The position numbers and the translations under genes were made by a program. 11,371 bases of DNA, taken from the NCBI GenBank assembly GCA_031296355.1, contig JARLFX010000125.1, forward strand, positions 1 to 11,371, read 5' to 3'. The notes under the pieces were generated by a model, which saw only the letters and a program-made list of their open reading frames with translations, did not search any database and was not told where the DNA came from. How positions within the stretch are numbered: position 1 is the stretch's first letter; every line of letters begins with the position of its first letter. This stretch comes from Acidobacteriaceae bacterium (GTDB taxonomy: Bacteria > Acidobacteriota > Terriglobia > Terriglobales > Acidobacteriaceae). Shown piece by piece: positions 1 to 6,208 of the stretch.

Positions 1-135
1 GAGCGCGTTGCGGCGCTTATAACCTCTTCACTCACATGGCATATCTGCATCTCGGCGGGATCTTTTCAGCATCCCGGGGGCCTCAAAACGCTTCAACCGG
101 CCCTTTGTCTTGCGACGGCTCGATACAGACAGTAC

Positions 136-154
136 ACGCCTGAAACTCAGGCGT
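136..154 (-). other. Stem-loop spanning the rpmI stop codon
   Basis: An 8-bp perfect inverted repeat (ACGCCTGA / TCAGGCGT) with a 3-nt loop covers the rpmI stop codon. No T-run follows on the minus strand, so it is not a standard intrinsic terminator. It could be a processing or stability element or part of a leader for a downstream gene. Beyond it, positions 1-135 show only a weak 5-bp hairpin (57-61/71-75) and no start resembling ribosomal protein L20. Confidence 0.4.
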
Positions 155-344
155 AGGGAATCATCCGGCGCACCTTCGGTGCATCGGCCTCAGATACCAG
201 GATCGACCCGCCCAGCTTACGCTTGGTCTTGGTCGCCTTTGAGGTAAGGATGTGGCGCATCTTGGTCTGGCCGCGCTTGATCTTACCCGTACCGGTCATC
301 TTGAAGCGCTTTTTGGCGCCGGTGTGTGTCTTCAACTTTGGCAT
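147..344 (-). CDS. rpmI: 50S ribosomal protein L35
   Basis: Component of the large ribosomal subunit, 65 aa, the usual length for L35. The family start [15 protein letters not shown] is clear, followed by the basic core [10 protein letters not shown] and the conserved H-I-L-T-x-K-x-x-K-x-K-R-x-L segment near residues 31-45. The ATG at 344 is chosen over an in-frame upstream codon because it begins the conserved MPKLKTH motif and has AGGA about 6 nt upstream. In most bacteria rpmI lies directly between infC and rplT. Here two small membrane genes and two terminator-like hairpins separate it from infC, and no rplT is seen in the remaining 146 nt, so rpmI may be transcribed from its own promoter. 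Confidence 0.97.
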   Translation of the reverse strand: MPKLKTHTGAKKRFKMTGTGKIKRGQTKMRHILTSKATKTKRKLGGSILVSEADAPKVRRMIPYA

Positions 345-385
345 GGTGTTCCTAACAGGGGATACAGCATTGGACAACGTTTCTC

Positions 386-391
386 AGTATA
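386..391 (-). promoter_or_regulatory. Candidate -10 box for rpmI
   Basis: TATACT on the minus strand matches the sigma-70 -10 consensus at five of six positions. It lies 41 nt upstream of the rpmI ATG and just downstream of a terminator-like hairpin. No good -35 hexamer is seen at 16-18 nt, so this is tentative. A promoter here would uncouple rpmI from infC. Confidence 0.3.
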
Positions 392-395
392 CGGC

Positions 396-431
396 AAAAC
401 CCGCCCCAATTGCCATATCTGGTCGGGCGGG
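396..431 (-). terminator. Terminator-like hairpin before rpmI
   Basis: On the minus strand CCCGCCC (431-425) pairs with GGGCGGG (406-400) across an 18-nt loop, followed directly by TTTT (399-396). The seven G/C pairs next to a short T-run fit a weak intrinsic terminator for the 56-aa gene, which ends nine bases upstream. The long loop and short T-run leave doubt; it could also act as an attenuator in the rpmI leader. Confidence 0.45.
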
Positions 432-439
432 GTCTCGGA

Positions 440-610
440 TTACCGCAGAAAATGCATAATCAGCAGCGCCGCGGCCATCAGAAATACCGCGATCAGTCCG
501 CAGACCAGCACGCTGATGAAGATGGTCGCGTTCTTCCGCTGTGCAGGGGATGGCGCCGTGATGCCGAAGGCTTGAATGAAGGCGTCTGATAACCGGCTAA
601 AGATACCCAT
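440..610 (-). CDS. Small single-pass membrane protein, unknown function
   Basis: This 56-aa reading frame runs from ATG at 610 to TAA at 440. The N-terminal half (residues 1-27, MGIFSRLSDAFIQAFGITAP and a basic RKN) is amphipathic to polar. Residues 28-52 form one strongly hydrophobic segment ending in HFLR, which suggests a single membrane helix. The Shine-Dalgarno match is weak (GGAA 4 nt before the start). It lies 36 nt downstream of another small membrane gene on the same strand, so the two are probably cotranscribed. The terminator-like hairpin just after its stop supports a real transcript end here. I recognise no family. It could be missed easily because of its size. Confidence 0.6.
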   Translation of the reverse strand: MGIFSRLSDAFIQAFGITAPSPAQRKNATIFISVLVCGLIAVFLMAAALLIMHFLR

Positions 611-646
611 AGGTTCCAGTGTACGTTGCTGTTGTGGGCAGCGTCT

Positions 647-901
647 CTACTGGCGGGGTACAGCCGTGTGAGAGCTGTACCAGGAACGCCACAGCACATA
701 GAGCGCGCTGGTTCCGGCAGCAATCAGCAGGGCGACCCAGGTGGGCGGATGCACGGTATAGTCGAGCGGATCCATGTCATGGTGCCATCCGCCAAAGCGG
801 GCGGCGAGAAAAACAATGACGAAGACCACGCCAAATTCGATACCTTTGCGGGTGGGGGAGAGCTCCTTGACAGGATCAAGGTCTTGAATCTGATAGGCCA
901 T
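647..901 (-). CDS. Small two-helix membrane protein, unknown function
   Basis: This 84-aa protein has a polar N-terminus (MAYQIQDLDPVKELSPTRKG). A first hydrophobic segment spans residues 21-39. A short loop containing HHDMDPLDY follows, then a second segment at residues 53-71 ending in WRSWY. The ATG at 901 is chosen because GGAGAGGGG lies just upstream. The in-frame extension to 1009 would run into the infC terminator (974-1003), and the next upstream ATG (931) has no such site. The gene sits 159 nt after infC, separated by that terminator, so it probably has its own promoter, though none is obvious. Two helices with a His/Asp-rich loop do not point to a known family. Confidence 0.72.
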   Translation of the reverse strand: MAYQIQDLDPVKELSPTRKGIEFGVVFVIVFLAARFGGWHHDMDPLDYTVHPPTWVALLIAAGTSALYVLWRSWYSSHTAVPRQ

Positions 902-973
902 ATGGTCCCCTCTCCGAGAGATGGAGTGCATGTGAAATTGGCCGAACAAAGTGCATCTGCGCCAGAAATACTC

Positions 974-1003
974 AAAAATAAAAGGCCAGGTTAACCCTAG
1001 CCT
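974..1003 (-). terminator. Intrinsic terminator of infC
   Basis: On the minus strand AGGCTAGG (1003-996) pairs with CCTGGCCT (990-983) over a 5-nt loop GTTAA, with one G-T wobble in the 8-bp stem. It is followed by TTTATTTTT (982-974). This is a textbook Rho-independent terminator, 56 nt after the infC stop. It implies that infC transcription mostly ends before the small membrane genes and rpmI. Confidence 0.87.
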
Positions 1004-1059
1004 AATCAATGGAGCTTGCGGGAATCAATCAATTTTTTGCTGGTGTTACTCAGCGAGGT

Positions 1060-1713
1060 TCAAGAAGCGTCACTTGCGGGCGCTTCTGCTGGTGTTGGGG
1101 CGGGCGGGGCCGGAGCAGCGGCAGGCTTAAGCTCGCGCACGGCATTTTCAGTGGCTTTGCGCGGTGCATTCTGGCCGTCTGCACGCTTGGCCGGAGCCAG
1201 AATGGCGTGGAGCGTGGTGCCTTCCATGCGCGGCATGAACTCTACGACGCCCACTTCGCCAATGTCCATAATGAGGCGGTTCACGATCTTGTAGCCGAGG
1301 TCGCGGTGAGCCATCTGGCGGCCCTTGAAGCGGAGCGAGGCTTTCACCTTGTCGCCGTCGGTCAGGAAGCGGACAGCCTGGTTCTTCTTTGTCTGGTAGT
1401 CGTGCTCATCTACCGTGACGGAGAACTTAACTTCCTTGATGGTGATGACCTTCTGTTTCTTGCGCGCGGCGCGATCACTCTTGTCCTTCTCGTAAAGGAA
1501 CTTGCCGTAGTCCTGGATGCGGCAGACGGGCGGCACGGCGTTTGGCGAAATCTCAACCAGATCCAGGCCGCGTTCGCGGGCCATCTTCAGGGCTTCAAAC
1601 GGCGCCAGAATACCGAGCTGCTCGCCATTTTCGTCAATTACGCGAATCTCACGGGCGCGGATTCGTTCGTTAGTGCGGATAAAAGATTTTGCTGAACGTT
1701 TATCGAGTGCGAT
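1060..1713 (-). CDS. infC: Translation initiation factor IF-3
   Basis: IF3 binds the 30S subunit, keeps subunits apart and proofreads the start codon and initiator tRNA. The N-terminal domain begins with SFIRTNERIRAREIRVIDEN and includes LDLVEISPNAVPPVCRIQDY. A basic linker (YEKDKSDRAARKKQKVITIK) leads to the C-terminal domain with KFSVTVDEHDYQTK, KVKASLRFKGRQMAH and EFMPRMEGTTLHAILAP. A tail of about 40 residues, rich in Pro and Ala, extends past the usual end. The start chosen is a non-canonical ATC (1713-1711), giving 217 aa, because GGAGG (1723-1719) lies 5 nt before it. The in-frame GTG at 1725 has no ribosome site and overlaps that GGAGG. Rare AUU/AUC/AUA starts are characteristic of infC and allow IF3 to repress its own translation; I infer the same control here. 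Confidence 0.96.
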   Translation of the reverse strand: MALDKRSAKSFIRTNERIRAREIRVIDENGEQLGILAPFEALKMARERGLDLVEISPNAVPPVCRIQDYGKFLYEKDKSDRAARKKQKVITIKEVKFSVTVDEHDYQTKKNQAVRFLTDGDKVKASLRFKGRQMAHRDLGYKIVNRLIMDIGEVGVVEFMPRMEGTTLHAILAPAKRADGQNAPRKATENAVRELKPAAAPAPPAPTPAEAPASDAS

Positions 1714-1727
1714 GGTTGCCTCCACGG

Positions 1728-1783
1728 CTAGCGGGGTCCGCGGCGAGTTGAACTCTGCGCGCGCCCCTGCATAGTGCAGTATA
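1728..1783 (-). promoter_or_regulatory. Candidate infC promoter -10 with short leader ORF
   Basis: TATACT (1783-1778, minus strand) is a good -10 box. Five bases later an ATG (1772) opens a 14-codon frame, rich in Arg (MQGRAQSSTRRGPR), that stops with TAG at 1728, just before the GGAGG of infC. If the transcript starts 5-7 nt after the -10, the ATG would be at or near the 5' end. No convincing -35 is present (CATAAA at 17 nt). Translation of this leader is speculative. Confidence 0.35.
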
Positions 1784-1831
1784 CCATTGTCTCCATTGTG
1801 TTTATGTAAGCGTTAGCTGCGAACATCAGGC

Positions 1832-1849
1832 TGCACCGGAAGCGGTGCA
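1832..1849. other. Inverted repeat in the infC / response-regulator divergent region
   Basis: TGCACCG and CGGTGCA form a perfect 7-bp inverted repeat with loop GAAG. It lies midway between the divergent infC and receiver-domain genes. No T-run follows on either strand, so an operator or structured RNA is more likely than a terminator. The rest of the 1784-1993 region shows only a weak plus-strand promoter candidate (TTGCTG 1919, TGTAAT 1940, spacer 15). Confidence 0.3.
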
Positions 1850-1993
1850 CAGCATTTTCAGACAGAATCCATTATCTTTAATTCGTCTGGGTACATTTTC
1901 CCAATTTCAAAGTGGGGATTGCTGCATTTGCTCCTCAGTTGTAATCGAACACTTTAAGGTGCACGGATTATTTTTTAGAGGGAGAGTTATTCG

Positions 1994-2614
1994 ATGAAAC
2001 GCCGCGTCCTGCTCGTTGATGATGAAGTTTCGATCCTGCTTACACTCAAGGCCGTGCTGGAGATCAGCGGGTTTGAGGTGGAGACCGCTGCATCTGCTCG
2101 CGAGGGCAAGCTGCGGATCAAGAACCGCACATACGACATGGTGATCACCGACATGCGCATGGAAAATGACGAAGCCGGTGTGGACGTGATCGCCAGCGCG
2201 CGTACTGCGCCGTACCGTCCGGCGGTGGCGCTGCTCTCCGCCTATCCCGTTGCCGAAGAAGACTGGCAGGAGATGGGTGCGGACGAGATGCTGGTGAAGC
2301 CCATGCAGACCCACGCCTTGCTGCGCCAACTGGAAGCGCTGCTGGTTTCACATGAAGACAAGAAGCATAAGCAAGGGATGGCTGCTCCAGGCCTGCCAAA
2401 GCGGGTGGCAAAGAAGGCCGTGAAAAACGCCACAGTAAAGAAGGTCGTGAAGAAGACCGCAGCGAAAAAGGCTGTAAAGCCTGCCGTGAAAAAAGCGGCA
2501 AAAAAAGCCACGAAGCCTGCGGCAAAGAAGGCCGTTAAAAAGGCGGGAAAATCTGCTGGCAAGGTAACTGCGAAGAAGTCTCCCGCGAAAAAGAAGAAGG
2601 CCGGAAGAAAATAG
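1994..2614 (+). CDS. Response-regulator receiver domain with histone H1-like Lys/Ala tail
   Basis: This 206-aa protein has two parts. Residues 1-118 are a CheY-like receiver domain. It has the acidic pair D9/D10 (LLVDDE), phospho-acceptor D53 (VITDMRM), the switch Ser S82 (LLSAYP) and K102-P103 (MLVKPM), so all phosphorylation residues are present. Residues 136-206 are a low-complexity tail with 29 Lys and 2 Arg in 71 residues, built of repeated KKA/AKK/VKK/KPA units and with no Asp or Glu. Such tails resemble eukaryotic histone H1 C-termini and the bacterial AlgP and mycobacterial HupB tails, which bind DNA without sequence specificity. No helix-turn-helix output domain is present, so phosphorylation may control DNA or RNA compaction; this is inference. 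The start is supported by AGAGGGAGAG about 9 nt upstream. No histidine kinase gene is adjacent. Confidence 0.93.
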   Translation: MKRRVLLVDDEVSILLTLKAVLEISGFEVETAASAREGKLRIKNRTYDMVITDMRMENDEAGVDVIASARTAPYRPAVALLSAYPVAEEDWQEMGADEMLVKPMQTHALLRQLEALLVSHEDKKHKQGMAAPGLPKRVAKKAVKNATVKKVVKKTAAKKAVKPAVKKAAKKATKPAAKKAVKKAGKSAGKVTAKKSPAKKKKAGRK

Positions 2615-2620
2615 TTCGAG

Positions 2621-3013
2621 CTACTTCAATTCACTCAGCGCATTTTCGGTAGCCAACTCTGAAACAGTCATCCCGGCCTCTACAGGTGCGCCTTGCTCTG
2701 CAGGGGGCGCAGTTGCGCCGGATTGCTGGCCCTGGAAGCAGGATCGGCATAGTACTGGGCGACCCTGCGTGGGCCGGAACGGAACGGTCGTCTCTACTCC
2801 GCATTGGGAGCAGTGGGTGCGCGTCTCCGTCCCGCTGCGGCGGCCTGTGCCGTCGCCTTTGCGGCGTTGTGAGCTGCGCTTACTCTTGCAGTCTTTACAA
2901 CGCTTCGGATCATTGCTGAACTGCTTGTCGTGAAAAAAGAGTTGTTCCCCTGCGGTGAAGATGAAGTCCTTCCCGCACTCCACACATTTTAAGGTCCGGT
3001 CCACAAAGTCCAT
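2621..3013 (-). CDS. Small protein with two CxxC zinc-ribbon domains
   Basis: This 130-aa protein carries two predicted zinc-binding knuckles. The first is C10-x2-C13 with C39-x2-C42, inside the pattern CVECGKDFIFTAGEQ-x-FF, as in the probable zinc-ribbon family zf-trcl. The second is C68-x2-C71-x17-C89-x2-C92, matching the short CxxC-x17-CxxC domain. A basic linker (KSKRSSQRRKGDGTGRR) joins them and could contact nucleic acid. The last 38 residues are acidic and Ala/Pro rich. ATG at 3013 is chosen because it starts the conserved MDFVDRTLKC segment and has GGGGAG about 7 nt upstream; an in-frame ATG at 3100 adds 29 residues unlike the family. The gene is convergent with the receiver-histone gene, 6 nt apart. 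Its role is unknown. Confidence 0.88.
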   Translation of the reverse strand: MDFVDRTLKCVECGKDFIFTAGEQLFFHDKQFSNDPKRCKDCKSKRSSQRRKGDGTGRRSGTETRTHCSQCGVETTVPFRPTQGRPVLCRSCFQGQQSGATAPPAEQGAPVEAGMTVSELATENALSELK

Positions 3014-3130
3014 CAGTTTCTCCCCATCGTGCGGAAAGACATGCAAGCAAAGCACGACAATCTCTGCACTCCATGAGCGCAGCAGCGTTGTCACTTTCAA
3101 GGGGGCCCGGGCCGCAGAAACGCGGCAAAC

Positions 3131-3185
3131 TACTGTGCGGCGTATAGCCTACGCACGCCATGCAGCGAAATACTGTGCGCTGCAT
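3131..3185. repeat. Short direct and inverted repeats upstream of the zinc-ribbon gene
   Basis: TACTGTGCG occurs at 3131-3139 and again at 3171-3179, exactly 40 bp apart. Overlapping the second copy is an 8-bp perfect inverted repeat, ATGCAGCG (3160-3167) / CGCTGCAT (3178-3185). The region lies between the rpsU terminator and the zinc-ribbon gene, so a regulatory role is possible. It may also be chance. Confidence 0.3.
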
Positions 3186-3224
3186 CACAATCTCTGACGG
3201 AAGATTTCGCTAGAGCATACTACA

Positions 3225-3265
3225 AATCCGCGCGGAGAGCCGGAGAGGCATCTCTCGCGCGGATT
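3225..3265 (-). terminator. Probable terminator hairpin after rpsU
   Basis: AATCCGCGCG (3225-3234) and CGCGCGGATT (3256-3265) form a perfect 10-bp inverted repeat. Inside it, GAGAG and CTCTC can add further pairing with a one-base bulge. It starts 25 nt after the rpsU stop. The T-run on the minus strand is poor (TTTGTAGTA), so termination may be partial. Confidence 0.6.
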
Positions 3266-3290
3266 ATTGGTGCTGAAATGCTCGCAGGAA

Positions 3291-3488
3291 CTAGTCCTGT
3301 TCCTTACGTGCCTTCTTGCGATTGCGCTTACGCGCCAGCGCCTGCTTCACGCGCTTCTTTTCGCCTGGTTTCAGGTAAAAAGAGTGACGCTTCACTTCCT
3401 TGATAATGTCTTCTGTCTGCACCTTGCGCTTGAAGCGCCGCAGTGCATTCTCAAGGGGTTCGCCTTCTTGTACTCGAACCTCTGCCAT
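3291..3488 (-). CDS. rpsU: 30S ribosomal protein S21
   Basis: Small basic protein of the 30S subunit, needed for efficient initiation. The 65-aa sequence has the family layout: an N-terminal EVRVQEGEPLENALRRFKRK, then KRHSFYLKPGEKKRVKQ, then a run of Arg/Lys (ARKRNRKKARK). Length is normal for S21. The ATG at 3488 has a strong GGAGGTG 8 nt upstream. It stands alone rather than in the rpsU-dnaG-rpoD operon of Gammaproteobacteria. It follows the NHL lipoprotein gene by 76 nt and is followed by a hairpin. A possible -10 (TATTCT near 3535) lacks a -35 partner. Confidence 0.96.
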   Translation of the reverse strand: MAEVRVQEGEPLENALRRFKRKVQTEDIIKEVKRHSFYLKPGEKKRVKQALARKRNRKKARKEQD

Positions 3489-3564
3489 GGGTAAAACACC
3501 TCCAAACCTGCCCGAAGGGGGTCGTCTAAGTAGAATACCTGAAAACGGCCTTCCATGGCAGCCC

Positions 3565-5508
3565 TTATGGCCTGGCCGCCGGGAAGAGGTAATACGACGT
3601 GATATCGAGATTTGCAGCCAAAGGCGTTACTACAGGCTGCGCCAGCCCGATGAACTCCGTCAGGATATCGTTTCCGCCGCTGGACCCGGCGACCCACACG
3701 TTACCGCCGCCATCGACCGCAATGCTGTTCGTCGCGGAGGTAAGCATTGCGCTACTGGTAAAGCCGGTCGAGCTGCTCAGGACCGTGCCATTCGCGCTAA
3801 TTCCTGTCACACCACTGGCGTAGTTTGAGATCCAGGCGGTGCCAGCGCTATCCAATGCAATCGCATCGGGCCCATGCAGCCCGCCGCCCGTAATCGGCGA
3901 ATTCACAGAAGGATTGCCGTTGCTGTTCAGTTCGGTAACGGAGTCAGTGGCATAATCCGTTACCCAGGCATTGTCGTAGCTGTCCATTGCGATCGCGTAG
4001 GGGTTATACAGGCCGCCTCCGCTATAGGGTGAACCGGGGACTGCTACTCCGCTGCTGTTGAGTACGGTTACGGTACTGCCGCTGACTCCGCCGGCATTGG
4101 CGATCCAGGTGTTCCCAATGGCGTCGGTGGCAATTCCGGCAGGCACGTTGAGGCTGCTGTCTGTGAACGGAGAGTTCACAACCTCTGTGCCGTTCTTATC
4201 AAACACGGTGACAGAGTTGTTGCTATTTGTAAGCCAGACATTGTCAGAGCCGTCGATACCAATGCCGTCTGCCAGACCCAGGCTGCCAAAGAATGGCGAA
4301 CCCGACAGCGGGGCACCAGCGCTGGTGAATACACTTACGCCCGAGCTAATATCGTTATTCGTTACCCACACATTGCCTGAGGAGGCGATGGCGATCTTGT
4401 AGGGTGAGTTTAAACCACCGCCGGTAAAGGGCGATCCAGTGGCTAGTGCGCCCGCGCTGGTCAGCTTGGCAATGCTGTTGCTCCTGGCGTTTGCGATCAA
4501 GACATTGCCTACAGCATCAATCGCTATGGCATTGGGCTGGAGAAGAAAGCTGCCGGTAAAGTCAATCGCGATGCTGAAATCGTTTGGCTGCGCAGTGAGC
4601 GCGGGGCTAAAGGGTGGGGTCGGTGTGATGTTGCCGTAGAGCGCCGTCATTTGCGCGGCACCGGGGTAAGGATTGTGGGCAAAGTAGATTGCGGCGGTAG
4701 CCGTATCGGTTGCCGGGGACCCTGAGGCTCCGCCAGACAGCATATTGTTGAACAGCGTAGAGCAGCCTGTGGACGAGGGACTGGTGGAGTTGATGCAGGT
4801 GGCCAGAATGTTGGCCAGCGTGTTGATCACGAGGTGAGGAACCGCACCCAGGCCGCTGAGTGTGGTGCTGCGCGCCACGCCGGTGTCCAGGTCAGCGAGA
4901 TTTGCCGCGTTGGCAAAGGCGTTCTTTACGTCCACCAACGCCAGTGGCGAGGGGTTACTGGAAACATCGGTTGCGTCCGTTGCATATCCAGCCATGGCGT
5001 AGGCGGCAGCAATGGTGGATACCTCATCCATGAACACGAAGGGCGTTGCCGTTGCGAAGTTTCCGGAAGCGGGACAATCGCCAAGTATGGCGAGCAGGCT
5101 AATAGCGGAGTTTGCGTCCGCGGGATTGCCATCTGACGTGCCGCCAACCAGGTAGACGTAGACCTGCTGCGTGGGTATGCAGGCATAGTCGCCGTTGATG
5201 CTGAAATTGCCATGCGCATCCGTAACGACGTAGTAGTTGCCGTTCGTGTCCTGCCCGGAGCTGGTGGGATTGTTAGTTAGTACGCTGCTGTTGAGCAGGG
5301 AGTCAGAAGGGAGGCCATAGCCACCTTGACCTGCGGCATACAGATACACCAATCCACCAACGATGGGCTGCTGACCACCAAATGCGGTGCCGCGAAGGGC
5401 TACGCCGCGATCTGCAGAGGCTGGAGCTGTTGGAGTAAGGGAGCAGCCGGTAAGTAGGGGCACAAGTGCCAGGCACACAGCGAGGGGAATTCGCACGGTG
5501 GTCACCAT
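3565..5508 (-). CDS. Lipoprotein with seven NHL/Vgb-like propeller repeats
   Basis: This 647-aa secreted lipoprotein starts with signal peptide MVTTVRIPLAVCLALVPL and lipobox LLTGC, giving lipidated C22. Residues 30-130 look like a carboxypeptidase-regulatory or Ig-like fold (RGTAFGGQQPIVGGLVYLY and VVTDAHGNFSING). A helical middle region follows (STIAAAYAMAGYA, then VDVKNAFANAANLADL). From about residue 330 seven repeats occur, each like P-x-x-I-A-I-D-x-x-G-N-x-W-V-x-N followed by S-V-T-x-x-x-x-x-G. Seven repeats predict a seven-bladed beta-propeller. Some repeats resemble virginiamycin B lyase, but no catalytic role can be claimed. ATG 5508 is chosen because it directly precedes the signal peptide. 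A longer frame to 5739 would overlap the divergent gene at 5641 and hide the signal. Ribosome site is weak. Confidence 0.87.
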   Translation of the reverse strand: MVTTVRIPLAVCLALVPLLTGCSLTPTAPASADRGVALRGTAFGGQQPIVGGLVYLYAAGQGGYGLPSDSLLNSSVLTNNPTSSGQDTNGNYYVVTDAHGNFSINGDYACIPTQQVYVYLVGGTSDGNPADANSAISLLAILGDCPASGNFATATPFVFMDEVSTIAAAYAMAGYATDATDVSSNPSPLALVDVKNAFANAANLADLDTGVARSTTLSGLGAVPHLVINTLANILATCINSTSPSSTGCSTLFNNMLSGGASGSPATDTATAAIYFAHNPYPGAAQMTALYGNITPTPPFSPALTAQPNDFSIAIDFTGSFLLQPNAIAIDAVGNVLIANARSNSIAKLTSAGALATGSPFTGGGLNSPYKIAIASSGNVWVTNNDISSGVSVFTSAGAPLSGSPFFGSLGLADGIGIDGSDNVWLTNSNNSVTVFDKNGTEVVNSPFTDSSLNVPAGIATDAIGNTWIANAGGVSGSTVTVLNSSGVAVPGSPYSGGGLYNPYAIAMDSYDNAWVTDYATDSVTELNSNGNPSVNSPITGGGLHGPDAIALDSAGTAWISNYASGVTGISANGTVLSSSTGFTSSAMLTSATNSIAVDGGGNVWVAGSSGGNDILTEFIGLAQPVVTPLAANLDITSYYLFPAARP

Positions 5509-5628
5509 CCATTTGGTTGTCGCTGGGGAATGTACTGCTGGTGCGGAGCGGCAAGTGCCTAATCCTAGCAAACTAATGCGAATGCGCGAAGACAATTCGT
5601 AGTCTGGGTACACGGATGGGAAGCCCGG

Positions 5629-5634
5629 TAAAAT
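5629..5634 (+). promoter_or_regulatory. Candidate -10 placed for a leaderless transcript
   Basis: TAAAAT matches the -10 consensus at five of six positions and ends 6 nt before the ATG of the carbonic anhydrase homologue. No Shine-Dalgarno is present before that ATG. The spacing would place the transcript start at the start codon. No clear -35 is seen. Confidence 0.35.
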
Positions 5635-5640
5635 AGCCTC

Positions 5641-6159
5641 ATGATCCGTTCTTACCAGGGCATTACACCCACCATTCCCGATACCTGCTATACCGATATC
5701 TCTGCCCAGATTCTTGGCGACGTGCAGCTTGGCGAGCACTCCAGCGTATGGATGAATGCGGTTCTCCGCGGCGACGTGAATGCTATTCGCGTGGGCTCAC
5801 GCTCCAATGTGCAGGATTGCGCGGTGCTCCATGGCCAGCGCTATACCCACCCGGTTCAGATCGGCGACTGGGTCACGATTGGCCATAATGCGACGGTGCA
5901 TGGCTGCGTGGTGGAAGACGCCTGCCTGATTGGCATGGGCGCGGTCATTTTGAACGGCGCGCGGATCGGAGAAGGCTCCATCATCGCTGCGGGCGCGCTC
6001 ATCCCCGAAGGCATGCAAATCCCGCCCAATTCGCTGGTAACAGGCATCCCCGGCAAGATACGCCGCGCACTTGGCGATGAAGACCGCAAACTCATCCTGA
6101 TGTATGCGCAGAATTACCTGGACTACACGGCCACGTATTTGAAAGAGACAGCGGGCTGA
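5641..6159 (+). CDS. Gamma-class carbonic anhydrase family protein
   Basis: This 172-aa protein is a left-handed beta-helix trimer-type protein of the gamma carbonic anhydrase / PaaY / YrdA family. The hexapeptide-repeat pattern is clear (for example SAQILGDVQLGEHSSVWMNA and ACLIGMGAVILNGARIGEGS). The metal and active-site residues align: R43 and D45 (VLRGDVNAI), Q58 (SNVQD), and zinc ligands H64 (LHG), H82 (TIGHN) and H87 (TVHGC). Length and C-terminal helix (NYLDYTATYLKE) are typical. Retention of all three His ligands makes metal binding likely, but many members have no measured hydration activity and the cytosolic role is uncertain. It is divergent from the NHL lipoprotein, with 132 nt between. 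No ribosome site precedes the ATG. Confidence 0.94.
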   Translation: MIRSYQGITPTIPDTCYTDISAQILGDVQLGEHSSVWMNAVLRGDVNAIRVGSRSNVQDCAVLHGQRYTHPVQIGDWVTIGHNATVHGCVVEDACLIGMGAVILNGARIGEGSIIAAGALIPEGMQIPPNSLVTGIPGKIRRALGDEDRKLILMYAQNYLDYTATYLKETAG

Positions 6160-6208
6160 TTCGCGGGTAAGGTAAGAGAAACAAGTTCTACAATTTATGG
6201 AGAATTCT

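Noticed and set aside
1..146. rplT (L20) expected after rpmI
   Set aside because: No frame on the minus strand begins with the basic L20 N-terminus; if present it starts beyond the window.
1009..1695. 228-aa plus-strand open frame
   Set aside because: It is the antisense of infC, whose protein is strongly conserved; no ribosome site or family pattern.
2400..2610. Repetitive AAG/GCC-rich DNA that looks like a tandem repeat
   Set aside because: It is the codon-level result of the Lys/Ala-rich protein tail, with irregular units, not a DNA repeat array.
2910..3188. 92-aa minus-strand frame overlapping the zinc-ribbon gene
   Set aside because: It has no ribosome site, overlaps a recognisable gene in another frame, and shows no family pattern.
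5509..5739. In-frame upstream extension of the NHL lipoprotein to 5739
   Set aside because: It runs antisense into the carbonic anhydrase homologue and would bury the signal peptide and lipobox inside the protein.
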